Positions 44,389-56,654 of a DNA stretch of 64,000 nucleotides are shown here, piece after piece. Position numbers and translations under genes: made by a program. The notes under the pieces are model-generated. The model ran no database searches. It saw nothing but the letters and a program-made list of their open reading frames with translations, and was not told the origin of the DNA. The stretch's first letter is position 1. The number at the start of each line of letters is the position of its first letter. The DNA is from Orenia metallireducens (GTDB lineage: Bacteria > Bacillota > Halanaerobiia > Halobacteroidales > Halobacteroidaceae). Location: the NCBI RefSeq assembly GCF_003001995.1, contig NZ_PVNB01000009.1, positions 58,652-122,651 of the forward strand, written 5' to 3'.

Positions 44389-45219
44389 TTGGAATCACTA
44401 TTATATGATGGAATTAAATTATATTTAAAACAGTCAGCCCACGATCTGCTATCAGCAGAGGAGGAGCAGATGGTTGCTAAAAGGATATCTGAGGGTGATG
44501 AGGAAGCTAAAAAGATTTTAATTAAAGCTAATTTGAGATTAGTAGTTAGTATTGCCAAAAAATATTTGGGTCAAGGTCTTGATTTCTTGGATTTGATTCA
44601 AGAAGGTAATCTAGGTTTAATGCAAGCTATTAAGAAATTTGAATACCAAAAAGGATATCGGTTCAGTACTTATGCTACTTGGTGGATTAGACAGAGAATC
44701 AATCGAGCTTTAGCTGATAAAGGTAGAACTATTAGAATTCCTGCCCATATTTGGGAAGTGATGAACAGTTATTTGAAAACAGTAAATCTACTGTCAAGAG
44801 AGTTAGAAAGAGATCCTAGTGTAGAAGAGGTTGCTAAGGAGATGAATATATCTAAAGAGAAGGTTAGATTGATTAAAGAGTTATTACAAGAGCCTGCTTC
44901 CTTAGATAGCCCTGTGGGAGAGGAAGATGATTTTTATTTAGGAGACGTAATTGAAGATCCAACGATGCCTAGTCCAGATAAGATTACTTATGATATGTTA
45001 TTAAGAGAAGAACTTGATGAAATGTTAGATACAATTCCTAAAAGGGAGAAGAGAATTTTAGAGTTGAGATTTGGTTTGTTAGATGGAAGGACTAGAACCT
45101 TAAATGAGATTGGTCAAGATTATAACCTATCTCGGGAAAGAATTAGACAGATAGAAAAGAGAGCTTTACAAAGGATGAGACACCCTACTAGAAGTAAAAA
45201 GTTAAGAGATTTTTTATAG
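44389..45219 (+). CDS. RpoD-like (group 1/2) sigma-70 factor, compact form
   Basis: A 276-residue sigma factor with regions 1.2 to 4.2 and no region 1.1. Region 2 shows [10 protein letters not shown] and [11 protein letters not shown]. Region 4.2 shows Leu-Asn-Glu-Ile-Gly and Ser-Arg-Glu-Arg-Ile-Arg-Gln-Ile-Glu, and the C-terminus Arg-Ser-Lys-Lys-Leu-Arg-Asp-Phe-Leu is RpoD-like. In region 2.4 the -10-contacting Thr of RpoD (Gln-x-x-Thr) is Asn, so specificity may be shifted. The short length, isolated place and lack of dnaG nearby suggest an alternative group 2 sigma rather than the housekeeping one. The frame opens at TTG 44371, but that lies upstream of the ribosome binding site; TTG 44389 fits better. 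Confidence 0.87.
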   Translation: MESLLYDGIKLYLKQSAHDLLSAEEEQMVAKRISEGDEEAKKILIKANLRLVVSIAKKYLGQGLDFLDLIQEGNLGLMQAIKKFEYQKGYRFSTYATWWIRQRINRALADKGRTIRIPAHIWEVMNSYLKTVNLLSRELERDPSVEEVAKEMNISKEKVRLIKELLQEPASLDSPVGEEDDFYLGDVIEDPTMPSPDKITYDMLLREELDEMLDTIPKREKRILELRFGLLDGRTRTLNEIGQDYNLSRERIRQIEKRALQRMRHPTRSKKLRDFL

Positions 45220-45247
45220 AATAAAGTGGCTTAAGCCACTTTATTCT
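45218..45247 (+). terminator. Palindromic terminator of the sigma-factor gene
   Basis: A perfect 30-base palindrome (arm AGAATAAAGTGGCTT) right after the stop codon. The T content after it is modest. Confidence 0.75.
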
Positions 45248-45300
45248 TAATTAAGGGAGGGCATTTTTGTAACTATTATCTAGAGTAGTGTTACTTTATG

Positions 45301-45440
45301 GGTATATTGCGACAGTTTTTGAGTTTAAGTATAAGATTAAGTATAAGTCTAAGGATAGTTTAAGCAGTGTTTTTATGATTTACTCAAACTTAATCTTAGC
45401 CTTATACTTAGTTGCAAAGTGTCGCATTATCTCTATATTG
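45301..45440. repeat. Intergenic MITE-like element A
   Basis: Its ends are inverted copies of a shared terminal motif: left GGTATATTGCGACAGTTTT, right AAAGTGTCGCATTATCTCTA. Inside is a large imperfect inverted repeat (AAGTATAAG.../...CTTATACTT). A frame of 62 codons inside it is not credible as a gene. It resembles the elements at 47663 and 28070. Confidence 0.7.
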
Positions 45441-45812
45441 TCTCAATTTCATCATTATACTATAACATGCTTATAATTAAGATAGCCTTATTTTAGCTGT
45501 TTATGCTCTAATAGAATTGGATAATATAAGAAGTGGTATTATCTATTTATCTTTCAACTAACTATTGGCTTGATGACTTCTTTTAGATTTCTATAAAGTC
45601 ACTAAAAACACTGAGGTGATTTTGCTTTTGCTTTTAGTTTTAAATTTTAGTATAATAAAAATAGTGTTTTTAATTGTAATAAAAGTACGATTAGGCTATA
45701 ATTGCTTATAGATAAAGGGAAGCGATAGTAATTATTAAAGGATAAATATTATCTTTCTCAAATAGAGTTAGCTAAAGTTAGAAATTAAGAGTTGGAAAGG
45801 GAATGATAGTTT
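45441..45812. other. Region upstream of cmk
   Basis: No gene is visible. It should hold the cmk promoter, but no consensus pair stood out. A GGAAAGGGAATG string precedes the cmk start. Confidence 0.35.
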
Positions 45813-46487
45813 ATGAATTTAGAAAAAGATTTAGTTATAGCAATTGATGGACCAGCAGGAGCAGGTAAGAGTACAGTGGCTAAGATTATAGCAGAAAGAT
45901 TAGGCTATATCTATATTGATACAGGTGCTATGTATCGAGCTTTAACTTTAAAAGTATTAAATCAAGCTTATGATCTAGAAGATGAGAAGAAGCTAGGAAC
46001 TTTGGCTGAGAATACTGATATTAAGCTGGTTAAGGCGGGAGAAGATAATTTAGTACTCCTTGATGGAGAAGATGTGACAGCAGAGATTAGAGATAATAAG
46101 GTCAGTAACAATGTCTCTGTAGTTGCTAAGGTAGCAAAGGTAAGGGAAGAGATGGTAAAGTTACAGCGGCAGATGGCTCAATCTGGTGGGGTAGTAATGG
46201 ATGGAAGGGATATCGGTACAGTGGTATTACCTGATGCCGATATTAAGATATTCTTAACTGCTTCTGTTGAAGAGAGGGCTCAAAGGCGTTATGATGAGTT
46301 GATAGATAAGGGTGAGGACGTTGATTTAGAACAGATTAAGGGTGAGATTATTCGCCGTGATGATATAGATAAGAATCGAGAAGTAGCTCCTTTGACTGAA
46401 GCAGAAGATGCTATTTATGTCGATACAACGAAATTAGATATTGGACAAGTAGTTGAGGAGATATTGAATATCTGTCAGGAGGTATAA
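45813..46487 (+). CDS. cmk: Cytidylate kinase
   Basis: A 224-residue CMP/dCMP kinase that makes CDP/dCDP from ATP. The P-loop Gly-Pro-Ala-Gly-Ala-Gly-Lys-Ser is at residues 14-21, followed by Tyr-Ile-Asp-Thr-Gly-Ala-Met-Tyr-Arg, which binds the acceptor nucleotide. Gly-Arg-Asp-Ile-Gly-Thr-Val is near 130, and the Arg-Arg-Asp-Asp lid region near 185. The acyltransferase gene starts two bases after the stop, the cmk-plsC order known from other Firmicutes. Cytosolic and essential in many bacteria. Confidence 0.95.
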   Translation: MNLEKDLVIAIDGPAGAGKSTVAKIIAERLGYIYIDTGAMYRALTLKVLNQAYDLEDEKKLGTLAENTDIKLVKAGEDNLVLLDGEDVTAEIRDNKVSNNVSVVAKVAKVREEMVKLQRQMAQSGGVVMDGRDIGTVVLPDADIKIFLTASVEERAQRRYDELIDKGEDVDLEQIKGEIIRRDDIDKNREVAPLTEAEDAIYVDTTKLDIGQVVEEILNICQEV

Positions 46488-46488
46488 G

Positions 46489-47079
46489 ATGGGCTTTACA
46501 TATAAAGCAACTTGTGTAGCTTTAAGAGGATTATTTGGCTATGGAGCAGGTTGGAAGATTGAGGGGTTAGAGAATATTCCCAAAGACGGTGGATTAATAG
46601 TGGTAGCAAACCATCAAAGTAACTTTGACCCACCAATCTTAGGCTGCTCTTTAAATAGGCATGTACATTTTATGGCTAAAGAGGAGCTTTTTGATGGATT
46701 TATTAAGAATGCATATATGAGAGCTGTGGGCTCCTTTCCTGTTAAAAGAGGGGCTGCAGATATGGGAGCGATTAAGACAGCTCTAAAGTTATTAAAAGAT
46801 GGTCAAGTATTAGGTTTATTTCCTGAAGGGACTAGAAGTAAGACTGGTAAACTAAGAAAAGCAAAGCTAGGAGCAGTGATGCTAGCAGTTAAGTCTAAAG
46901 CACCGATTGTGCCTGTAGGGTTAAAAGGAACTCAACATCCCTTTAAAGAAGATTTAGAGATTAATATAGGTAAGCCCTTTACCTTAGATGAATTCTATGG
47001 ACGAAAGCTAGAGAAGTCAGAGATGAGAGCTGCTGGAGAAGTAATTATGGGTAAGATAGGTGAGCTGTTAGAGCAGTGA
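46489..47079 (+). CDS. plsC: 1-acyl-sn-glycerol-3-phosphate acyltransferase
   Basis: A 196-residue PlsC-family enzyme that acylates lysophosphatidic acid to phosphatidic acid at the inner membrane face. The catalytic HX4D motif is Asn-His-Gln-Ser-Asn-Phe-Asp-Pro near residue 39. The acceptor-binding Phe-Pro-Glu-Gly-Thr-Arg-Ser is near residue 110, and Val-Pro-Val-Gly follows at 143. The N-terminus is weakly hydrophobic, consistent with peripheral membrane binding. It is the second gene of the cmk-plsC unit; GGAGGTATAAG at the end of cmk is its ribosome binding site. A long palindrome downstream terminates it. Confidence 0.93.
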   Translation: MGFTYKATCVALRGLFGYGAGWKIEGLENIPKDGGLIVVANHQSNFDPPILGCSLNRHVHFMAKEELFDGFIKNAYMRAVGSFPVKRGAADMGAIKTALKLLKDGQVLGLFPEGTRSKTGKLRKAKLGAVMLAVKSKAPIVPVGLKGTQHPFKEDLEINIGKPFTLDEFYGRKLEKSEMRAAGEVIMGKIGELLEQ

Positions 47080-47130
47080 AGAGTGACAGGTAATGAGTAA
47101 AGACATTTAAATTTAAGAGAAGGTAGATTA

Positions 47131-47168
47131 GAAAAAGATATAGAGGGATATCCCTCTATATCTTTTTC
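47131..47168. terminator. Bidirectional terminator between plsC and the Cys-rich gene
   Basis: A perfect 38-base palindrome flanked by A5 and T5 runs (core TAGAGGGATATCCCTCTA). It serves two convergent genes. Confidence 0.93.
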
Positions 47169-47169
47169 T

Positions 47170-47520
47170 TTATGCAGTTGCCATAGCACGACATTCTGCT
47201 GCACATTGGCGACAGATATCTGCACAAGTTTGGCAGTGATTGTCTTTGAATTTATCACATTCATCAGCACAAGCATCACAGATTTCTGCACATAATCCAC
47301 AGACTTGGCTAGCAAATCTACTATTACCTGCCATGTACTTAGCAGACATAGCACAAATTCCGATACAATCTAATAACAGGCTCATACACTCAACTCTAGC
47401 ATCTACATCTGGTTCATGCATACAAGCATCTAAGCAGAACTCACATTCAGTCATACATTTGTTACAGATGTCGATACACTTTTGATATCTGTCCATATGT
47501 GTTTGCATTGCTGTAGTCAT
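47170..47520 (-). CDS. Cys-rich four-helix-bundle protein (Csp/DUF326-like copper storage)
   Basis: A 116-residue protein with 19 cysteines, nearly all in Cys-x2-Cys or Cys-x3-Cys steps along predicted helices (for example Cys-Ile-Asp-Ile-Cys-Asn-Lys-Cys). This is the pattern of the DUF326/copper storage protein family, where Cys side chains fill the core of a four-helix bundle and bind many Cu(I) ions. There is no signal peptide, so it matches the cytosolic Csp3 type. Copper chelation would protect iron-sulfur enzymes. No copper chaperone, CopA or CsoR gene is nearby. The ribosome binding site is AAAGGAGT. It converges with plsC. Confidence 0.85.
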   Translation of the reverse strand: MTTAMQTHMDRYQKCIDICNKCMTECEFCLDACMHEPDVDARVECMSLLLDCIGICAMSAKYMAGNSRFASQVCGLCAEICDACADECDKFKDNHCQTCADICRQCAAECRAMATA

Positions 47521-47662
47521 AGTATTTACTCCTTTTTTTCTAATTTTTACTTTACAGTAACTATTATTAGAAATATAGAGTAGAATTATACATACTGAAT
47601 CTTAAGATTAAGATACTTGCTTATCTTATAATCGAATCAATCTATAGATGTGTAAATTTAAT

Positions 47663-47861
47663 GGTTATATTGCGATACTTTAGCTACTAGTTTCTGGCCT
47701 CTCCTACGAGTTTAAAAATCATAAACCCTCCGTGATAAATCTACTATTAGCTAAGAACTTATGAAGCTAGAGGCTAGTAGCCAGTAGCGGATTTATCACA
47801 AAGGGCTTGTTTTTAGCCCTGAAGGAGTGGTTATTAAAAAGTGTCGCATTATCTCTATATT
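47663..47861. repeat. Intergenic MITE-like element B
   Basis: Left end GGTTATATTGCGATACTTTA and right end AAAAGTGTCGCATTATCTCT are inverted relatives; the right end matches that of element A almost exactly. The interior holds nested inverted repeats (GCTACTAG/CTAGTAGC; GATAAATC with GATTTATC; AGGGCT/AGCCCT) and no gene. Confidence 0.7.
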
Positions 47862-47887
47862 AATTTATAATTATGGGAGGGGAAAGA

Positions 47888-49648
47888 ATGGATATCTTAA
47901 AGAAGTTGTGGATTTATATTAGAAGATATAAGTTTATGTTTTATGGTGGATTTTTATTTATTGTCTTAAATGTTCTAACCTCAATGATCCCTGGTTATTT
48001 AAATCGAAGGGTAATAGATGATGTGATTAGAGACAATAAGACTGAGTTGTTATTAGGATTTTTGTTATCATATATGTTAGCGGCTGTATTGCGTTCAATA
48101 TTTATTCTAATCCAAAGATATCTGATAGAGGGTTTATCCCAAAACTTACTTAGAGATTTAAAGCAATCAGTTTATGATCATCTCCAGAAGATGTCCTTTA
48201 ATTTCTTTAATCAGAATCGGACTGGAGAGTTGATGTCTAGAATGACAGGGGATATGGAAGCAATTAGAGTTTTATTTGCTGAAGGAATGATTCAATTTAC
48301 TAGGGCCATCTTTTATCTTATCTTTGTGGGGATAGTCTTGATTAGAGAAGATGTTCAATTAACTTTAATCTCTTTAGCAGTCAGTCCTTTGATTGCTTTT
48401 TTTGCCTATCGGCTCTCTACAAGGATTAGGCCTATTTTCAGTAAGATTAGAGATCAGTATTCAGATTTGAACTCTACTGTACAGGAGAATATTTCAGGGA
48501 TTAGGATAGTAAAGGCCTTTCATCAGCAATGCTATGAGATGGAGAAGTTTGATGAAGAGAATAACGAATACTTTATCAGAAATTATAAAGCAGCCAAAAC
48601 TTGGTCAAAATATTTTCCGATAATTGAATTTTTGGGAGGGGTCAGTACTGTCCTTTTATTGTATTTTGGAGGGCGCCTTGTGATTTCAAAAGAGATTACT
48701 TTGGGAGTTTGGATGCAATTTAATAGTTATCTCTGGATGATAATCATGCCAATGAGGATGATCGGTCATCTAGTTAATATGTTTAATAGAGCTGTGGCTT
48801 CTGGTGAAAGAATCTTTAAAGTTCTTGAGACGGAAGCAGAAATAACCAATAATGAAAAAGCAGTTACTCTAGATAGGGTAAAGGGTGAAGTAGAGTTTAG
48901 GAGAGTATCTCTAAAGTATGATGATCAGTATATTTTAAAGGAGATTGATTTTCAGGCTAAGGCTGGTAGTACAGTTGCTATAATGGGGGCAACTGGAAGT
49001 GGAAAGACTTCCTTAATAAATTTGATAGCTCGTTATTATGATACAACTAAGGGAGAGATCTATCTAGATGGGATCAATATTAAGGACTTTGATCTAAAGT
49101 GTTTACGCAAACAGATAAGTGTAGTTATGCAGGATGTATTCTTATTCTCTGAGACAATTAAGAGTAATATAGCTTATGGTAGTCCTGAAGCCACTTTAGA
49201 GCAGATTAAGAAGGCGGCAGATATTGCTGATGCTAGTAAGTTTATCGAAGAGATGGATGATAAATATGAGACAGTTATTGGAGAAAGGGGTATGGGTTTA
49301 TCAGGAGGGCAAAAACAGCGTGTCTCTTTAGCTAGAGCTATTTTAGAAAGAAGTCCGATTTTAATACTTGATGATGCAACCTCGGCAGTTGATATGGAGA
49401 CAGAACATAAGATTCAACAGGCATTAGAATCGATGGAACATAAGAGCACAATCTTTATTATAGCTCATAGAATATCATCAGTTAGAAATGCTGACCAAAT
49501 ATTGATTTTAAAGGATGGTCAAATTATAGAGAGGGGTAGACATGAAGACCTTATCAAAAAGAAGGGTGAGTATTTTAAGATGTTTAAGGAACAGTATAAG
49601 GAGCTTCTTGAAGATAAACATTTCAAAGAAAAGTTGGTGGTCTCCTAA
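47888..49648 (+). CDS. Heterodimeric ABC exporter, subunit with degenerate catalytic site
   Basis: A 586-residue half-transporter with a six-helix membrane domain (about 10-310) and a nucleotide-binding domain. The Walker A is Gly-Ala-Thr-Gly-Ser-Gly-Lys-Thr, the signature Leu-Ser-Gly-Gly-Gln. After Walker B the catalytic Glu is replaced (Leu-Asp-Asp-Ala-Thr-Ser), as in the inactive-site partner of BmrC/BmrD or TM287/TM288-type exporters. It therefore needs the next gene's product. ATG 47888 follows GGGAGGGGAAAG; an ATG at 47873 lies upstream of that site and is rejected. It overlaps the next gene by one base. Substrates are probably drugs or lipids, not predictable here. Confidence 0.9.
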   Translation: MDILKKLWIYIRRYKFMFYGGFLFIVLNVLTSMIPGYLNRRVIDDVIRDNKTELLLGFLLSYMLAAVLRSIFILIQRYLIEGLSQNLLRDLKQSVYDHLQKMSFNFFNQNRTGELMSRMTGDMEAIRVLFAEGMIQFTRAIFYLIFVGIVLIREDVQLTLISLAVSPLIAFFAYRLSTRIRPIFSKIRDQYSDLNSTVQENISGIRIVKAFHQQCYEMEKFDEENNEYFIRNYKAAKTWSKYFPIIEFLGGVSTVLLLYFGGRLVISKEITLGVWMQFNSYLWMIIMPMRMIGHLVNMFNRAVASGERIFKVLETEAEITNNEKAVTLDRVKGEVEFRRVSLKYDDQYILKEIDFQAKAGSTVAIMGATGSGKTSLINLIARYYDTTKGEIYLDGINIKDFDLKCLRKQISVVMQDVFLFSETIKSNIAYGSPEATLEQIKKAADIADASKFIEEMDDKYETVIGERGMGLSGGQKQRVSLARAILERSPILILDDATSAVDMETEHKIQQALESMEHKSTIFIIAHRISSVRNADQILILKDGQIIERGRHEDLIKKKGEYFKMFKEQYKELLEDKHFKEKLVVS

Positions 49649-51423
49649 TGGCACGAAATAGATACTTTGAAGATGAAAAGATTGATTCCTTCAATCCCCA
49701 TAATATTAGAAGGATTTTAAGATATCTAAAACCGTTTAAAAAGCAGGTCTTGATAGCACTTTTATTAATGGCAATGGCTGCCTTTGCAGATTTGATGGGA
49801 CCCTATCTGACTAAGATAGCTATAGATAGGTATATTGGAGAAGGTAATCTTCAGGGGTTGTTGTGGATTAGTATTCTCTATATTGTTCTCTTAGCTGTCA
49901 ATGGAATCTGCATCCGTTTTAGAGTATTGATTATGAGCAAGACTGGGCATAAAGTAATTAAAAGAATAAGAAAAGATCTATTTCAACATATTCAAAAACT
50001 ATCATTCAGTTATTTTGATTCACGACCTGCTGGCAAGATAATTGTTAGAGTGATGAATAATGTTAATTCCTTGCAGCATCTATTAGAGAATGGCTTGATT
50101 GATATTATAACTGATTTAAGTAGGTTCTTAGTTATACTTATTTTGATGTTTAATTTACATTTTAAATTGACAATCTATGCTATTGCTGTGATGCCAATCT
50201 TGACCTTGCTAGTTTTTTTGATGAAGAAGAGGATAAGAATTGGTTGGCGTGATGTACAGAAGAAGAATTCAAATTTGAATGCTTATATCCATGAAAGTCT
50301 AACAGGGATGAAGATAACTCAATCCTTTGTCCGTGAAGATAAGAATAGCAATATCTTTAAAGATCTATTAGCAAGCAATCGCAAGGTTTGGATGCATACA
50401 GTAATGTTAACCCACAGTATTTGGCCAATTGTTCTAATCATAAATACTATCAGTGTTATTTTAATGTATTTAGCAGGCATAAGTTATTTAGACAAAGGGT
50501 TAGTTAGTATAGGTGCCTTAGTTGCTCTATTACAATATATTTGGAGGCTATGGCAGCCAATTATTAATATAAGTAATTTTTATAATCAGATTTTAGTTGC
50601 TAATTCAGCAGCTGAAAGGATCTTTGATGTATTAGATACAGAACCTGATATTATAGATATTCCTAATGCTATTGAGCTTCCTCCAATTGAAGGAAGGGTA
50701 GAGTTTAAAGATGTTACCTTTGGTTATGAAGAAGAGGTAGATATATTAAAGAATCTCAACTTTAAAGTTGAGATTGGAGAGACTATAGCTTTTGTAGGGG
50801 CTACAGGTGCTGGAAAGAGTACTATTATTAATTTATTGACTCGTTTCTATGATATCGACCAAGGTAGTGTGTTAATAGATGGTATAGATATTAAGGATGT
50901 AACCCTTGAATCCTTAAGAAAACAGATTGGAGTAATGATGCAGGATACCTTTATCTTTTCTGGATCGATTGCTGATAATATCAAGTATGGCAACCTAGAT
51001 GCATCTGAAGAGGAGGTTAAAGAGGCTGCTAAGATAGTTTATGCCCATGAGTTTATAAAGAAGATGGAAGATGGGTATAATACTCAAGTCAATGAGAGAG
51101 GTTCTAGACTATCGGCAGGTCAAAGGCAGTTGATCTCTTTTGCTAGGACATTACTATCTGACCCAGCTATTTTAATACTTGATGAGGCAACCTCAAGTAT
51201 TGATACTAAGACAGAAATATTAGTACAGAAAGCTACTGATGCTGTGTTAGAAGGAAGAACAGCATTTGTAATAGCCCATAGACTATCAACGATTAGAAAT
51301 GCTGATAGGATTATGGTAATTGATAATGGTGAAATTGTTGAAGTGGGTAGCCATGATGAGTTAATTGAGCAAAAAGGTTTTTATTATGAGTTGTATAAGG
51401 CTCAATATAGCCGAGTGATTTGA
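49648..51423 (+). CDS. Heterodimeric ABC exporter, subunit with intact catalytic site
   Basis: A 591-residue partner of the preceding gene: N-terminal extension, six transmembrane helices (about 35-325) and a C-terminal ATPase. Walker A is Gly-Ala-Thr-Gly-Ala-Gly-Lys-Ser. Walker B is followed by the catalytic Glu (Leu-Asp-Glu-Ala-Thr-Ser), but the signature is Leu-Ser-Ala-Gly-Gln rather than Leu-Ser-Gly-Gly-Gln. In the dimer, this Glu works with the partner's canonical signature to form the one active ATP site, while the other site is degenerate. That asymmetry is standard for heterodimeric exporters. ATG 49648 overlaps the upstream stop codon. Confidence 0.92.
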   Translation: MARNRYFEDEKIDSFNPHNIRRILRYLKPFKKQVLIALLLMAMAAFADLMGPYLTKIAIDRYIGEGNLQGLLWISILYIVLLAVNGICIRFRVLIMSKTGHKVIKRIRKDLFQHIQKLSFSYFDSRPAGKIIVRVMNNVNSLQHLLENGLIDIITDLSRFLVILILMFNLHFKLTIYAIAVMPILTLLVFLMKKRIRIGWRDVQKKNSNLNAYIHESLTGMKITQSFVREDKNSNIFKDLLASNRKVWMHTVMLTHSIWPIVLIINTISVILMYLAGISYLDKGLVSIGALVALLQYIWRLWQPIINISNFYNQILVANSAAERIFDVLDTEPDIIDIPNAIELPPIEGRVEFKDVTFGYEEEVDILKNLNFKVEIGETIAFVGATGAGKSTIINLLTRFYDIDQGSVLIDGIDIKDVTLESLRKQIGVMMQDTFIFSGSIADNIKYGNLDASEEEVKEAAKIVYAHEFIKKMEDGYNTQVNERGSRLSAGQRQLISFARTLLSDPAILILDEATSSIDTKTEILVQKATDAVLEGRTAFVIAHRLSTIRNADRIMVIDNGEIVEVGSHDELIEQKGFYYELYKAQYSRVI

Positions 51424-51588
51424 AGAGGATAAAATATCAGGCCTTAACAAAAATATACTCTTCTGTTTAGGCATATACTATTTTTATGATAAAAAATCAA
51501 AAAAATAGTTGCATTTTTTTTGATAATGTGTATAATGTAACTATAATCTCTATAAGAATACAAGACTATAAGAAAGGGTGATGTAAAG

Positions 51589-51708
51589 ATGTTAGAAACT
51601 ATGGTTAAGCTTTTTAGAAAAGTTAATGATGAAGGCATGAGAATCGAGGACAATTTAAGAAAAGCTAAAGAATCATATGACAGAGAAAATCGCATTTTCT
51701 TTAATTAA
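51589..51708 (+). CDS. Small conserved-looking protein of unknown function (39 residues)
   Basis: No family was recognised. The frame encodes 39 residues, hydrophilic, with Lys/Arg and Glu/Asp spread over a likely helix and a final Arg-Ile-Phe-Phe-Asn. Support for it being real: AAAGGGTGATG at 51574-51584 as ribosome binding site, a TATAAT-like element near 51530, and a dedicated terminator downstream. There is no signal or membrane segment. Its position between the ABC exporter and the arabinan locus gives no functional clue. Confidence 0.55.
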   Translation: MLETMVKLFRKVNDEGMRIEDNLRKAKESYDRENRIFFN

Positions 51709-51775
51709 TTCCTCTACAAGACTATAAGATCATAACAGAAAATAAGATTATAATTAAATTGATTACAAATATATT

Positions 51776-51810
51776 AAGAGCATCTATTTTATAGATGTTC
51801 TTTTTTTTTA
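51776..51810 (+). terminator. Terminator after the small gene
   Basis: AAGAGCATCTAT pairs with ATAGATGTTCTT (one mismatch) around TTT, followed by eight T residues. Confidence 0.9.
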
Positions 51811-51950
51811 TCACTAAGGAACTATGATTTTTAGGTGTGTCTTTTTATATCATCTTGGTATGAGTTGTCGTTAAACTTAATTAGCTCTACTATAAGGTAG
51901 TTATTTAACTTTAAATAAATATAATCGCTATATAGGACAATAACAATGTA

Positions 51951-51979
51951 TTGACATTAGCTATTAAGAGGTATATAAT
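51951..51979 (+). promoter_or_regulatory. Consensus promoter upstream of abfA copy 1
   Basis: TTGACA (51951-51956), a 17-base spacer and TATAAT (51974-51979). It is followed by the shared operator at 52017 and a leader of about 650 bases before the gene. Confidence 0.85.
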
Positions 51980-52016
51980 TGAATTAATAAAAAATAATAT
52001 TTTTTATTTACCCATT

Positions 52017-52032
52017 TTCTAAACGGTTAGAA
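52017..52032. promoter_or_regulatory. Operator of the arabinan regulon, site 1
   Basis: TTCTAAACGGTTAGAA is a palindrome with a central CG, typical of LacI-family repressors. It lies about 30 bases after the predicted transcription start. The flank TTAGAAAATGGGT, read on the minus strand, is also found at site 2. Confidence 0.75.
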
Positions 52033-52038
52033 ATAATA

Positions 52039-52062
52039 ATTTATCGCTTGAAGTCGATAAAT
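52039..52062 (+). repeat. Stem-loop in the abfA leader
   Basis: ATTTATCG, loop CTTGAAGT, CGATAAAT: a perfect eight-base stem right after the operator. A GGTGGAGGAG string follows but leads into a stop codon. Confidence 0.5.
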
Positions 52063-54152
<2,090 letters not shown>

Positions 54153-54172
54153 TTTAATAAAAATTGAAGGGG

Positions 54173-54204
54173 AGGGGATTTCTATTATGTTATCCCCTTT
54201 TCTT
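54173..54204 (+). terminator. Terminator of abfA copy 1
   Basis: AGGGGAT (54173-54179) pairs with ATCCCCT (54192-54198), followed by TTTCTTT. Confidence 0.85.
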
Positions 54205-56166
<1,962 letters not shown>

Positions 56167-56223
56167 TTCTAGTTAAAAGAGGTTAAATAAATGCTATAGA
56201 GCTTTGCTCTTATATTTTTATTT

Positions 56224-56253
56224 GAAATAGCCAACTTGATAGTTGGCTATTTC
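56224..56253 (+). terminator. Stem-loop terminator after abfA copy 2
   Basis: A perfect 13-base stem (GAAATAGCCAACT with AGTTGGCTATTTC) around TGAT. It lies immediately before the next promoter. Confidence 0.8.
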
Positions 56254-56254
56254 C

Positions 56255-56283
56255 TTGACATTAATTACAATGGATGTTATAAT
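56255..56283 (+). promoter_or_regulatory. Consensus promoter of the arabino-oligosaccharide transport operon
   Basis: TTGACA (56255-56260), a 17-base spacer and TATAAT (56278-56283), followed within 65 bases by two operator copies. Confidence 0.88.
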
Positions 56284-56292
56284 TTATATAAA

Positions 56293-56306
56293 TCTAAACG
56301 ATTAGA
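56293..56306. promoter_or_regulatory. Operator of the arabinan regulon, site 2
   Basis: TCTAAACGATTAGA overlaps the likely transcription start. It is followed by AAATGGG, giving the same extended motif (TTAGAAAATGGGT) as site 1 in the opposite orientation. Confidence 0.78.
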
Positions 56307-56332
56307 AAATGGGTTTTTATTTTTAGTGCTAA

Positions 56333-56346
56333 TCTAAACGGTTAGA
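56333..56346. promoter_or_regulatory. Operator of the arabinan regulon, site 3
   Basis: TCTAAACGGTTAGA, identical to the core of site 1 and exactly 40 bases (centre to centre) from site 2, so two repressor dimers could bind cooperatively. A weaker related string, CTGATCGTTTAG, lies at 56427-56438. Confidence 0.78.
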
Positions 56347-56654
56347 AATATAACTTAATATCTGATTATAAATTTTTAATATGAGAATCCCCTAAATTCT
56401 TCTTATTACATTTTAGAGATATGTTTCTGATCGTTTAGTTCTTTATTACTGTTATAAGTTACTTAGATTAATTAAATACATAGAAGTCTTTCTTGGTTTT
56501 AAATTAGAGATATAAGTATAATAACTTTTATAAGATATAGAAGCAAATTTAATCAAAAGAGGAGGTGCAAGGGAAAACTTTAAGACTATAAGTCTAATAA
56601 GTCTAATAAGGTCTTGATCTTCAACAATAACTTCCAATAAAGGAGAGGTGTTCA
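56347..56654. other. Leader of the transporter operon
   Basis: About 300 untranslated bases between site 3 and the binding-protein gene. It holds the weak operator-like string at 56427-56438 and GAGGAGGTG near 56560 that does not lead into a long frame. Confidence 0.4.

Noticed and set aside
45288..45476. 62-codon open frame on the plus strand
   Set aside because: It lies inside the MITE-like element A, crosses both terminal repeats, and has no ribosome binding site.
46995..47354. 119-codon minus-strand frame overlapping plsC and the Cys-rich gene
   Set aside because: It overlaps two well-supported genes and runs through the bidirectional terminator; no family features.
51444..51695. 83-codon minus-strand frame
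   Set aside because: It is antisense to the small plus-strand gene at 51589-51708, which has a better ribosome binding site and terminator.
56427..56438. Fourth arabinan-regulon operator (CTGATCGTTTAG)
   Set aside because: It matches the motif only in part and one half-site is degraded; mentioned with site 3 but not listed as a separate operator.
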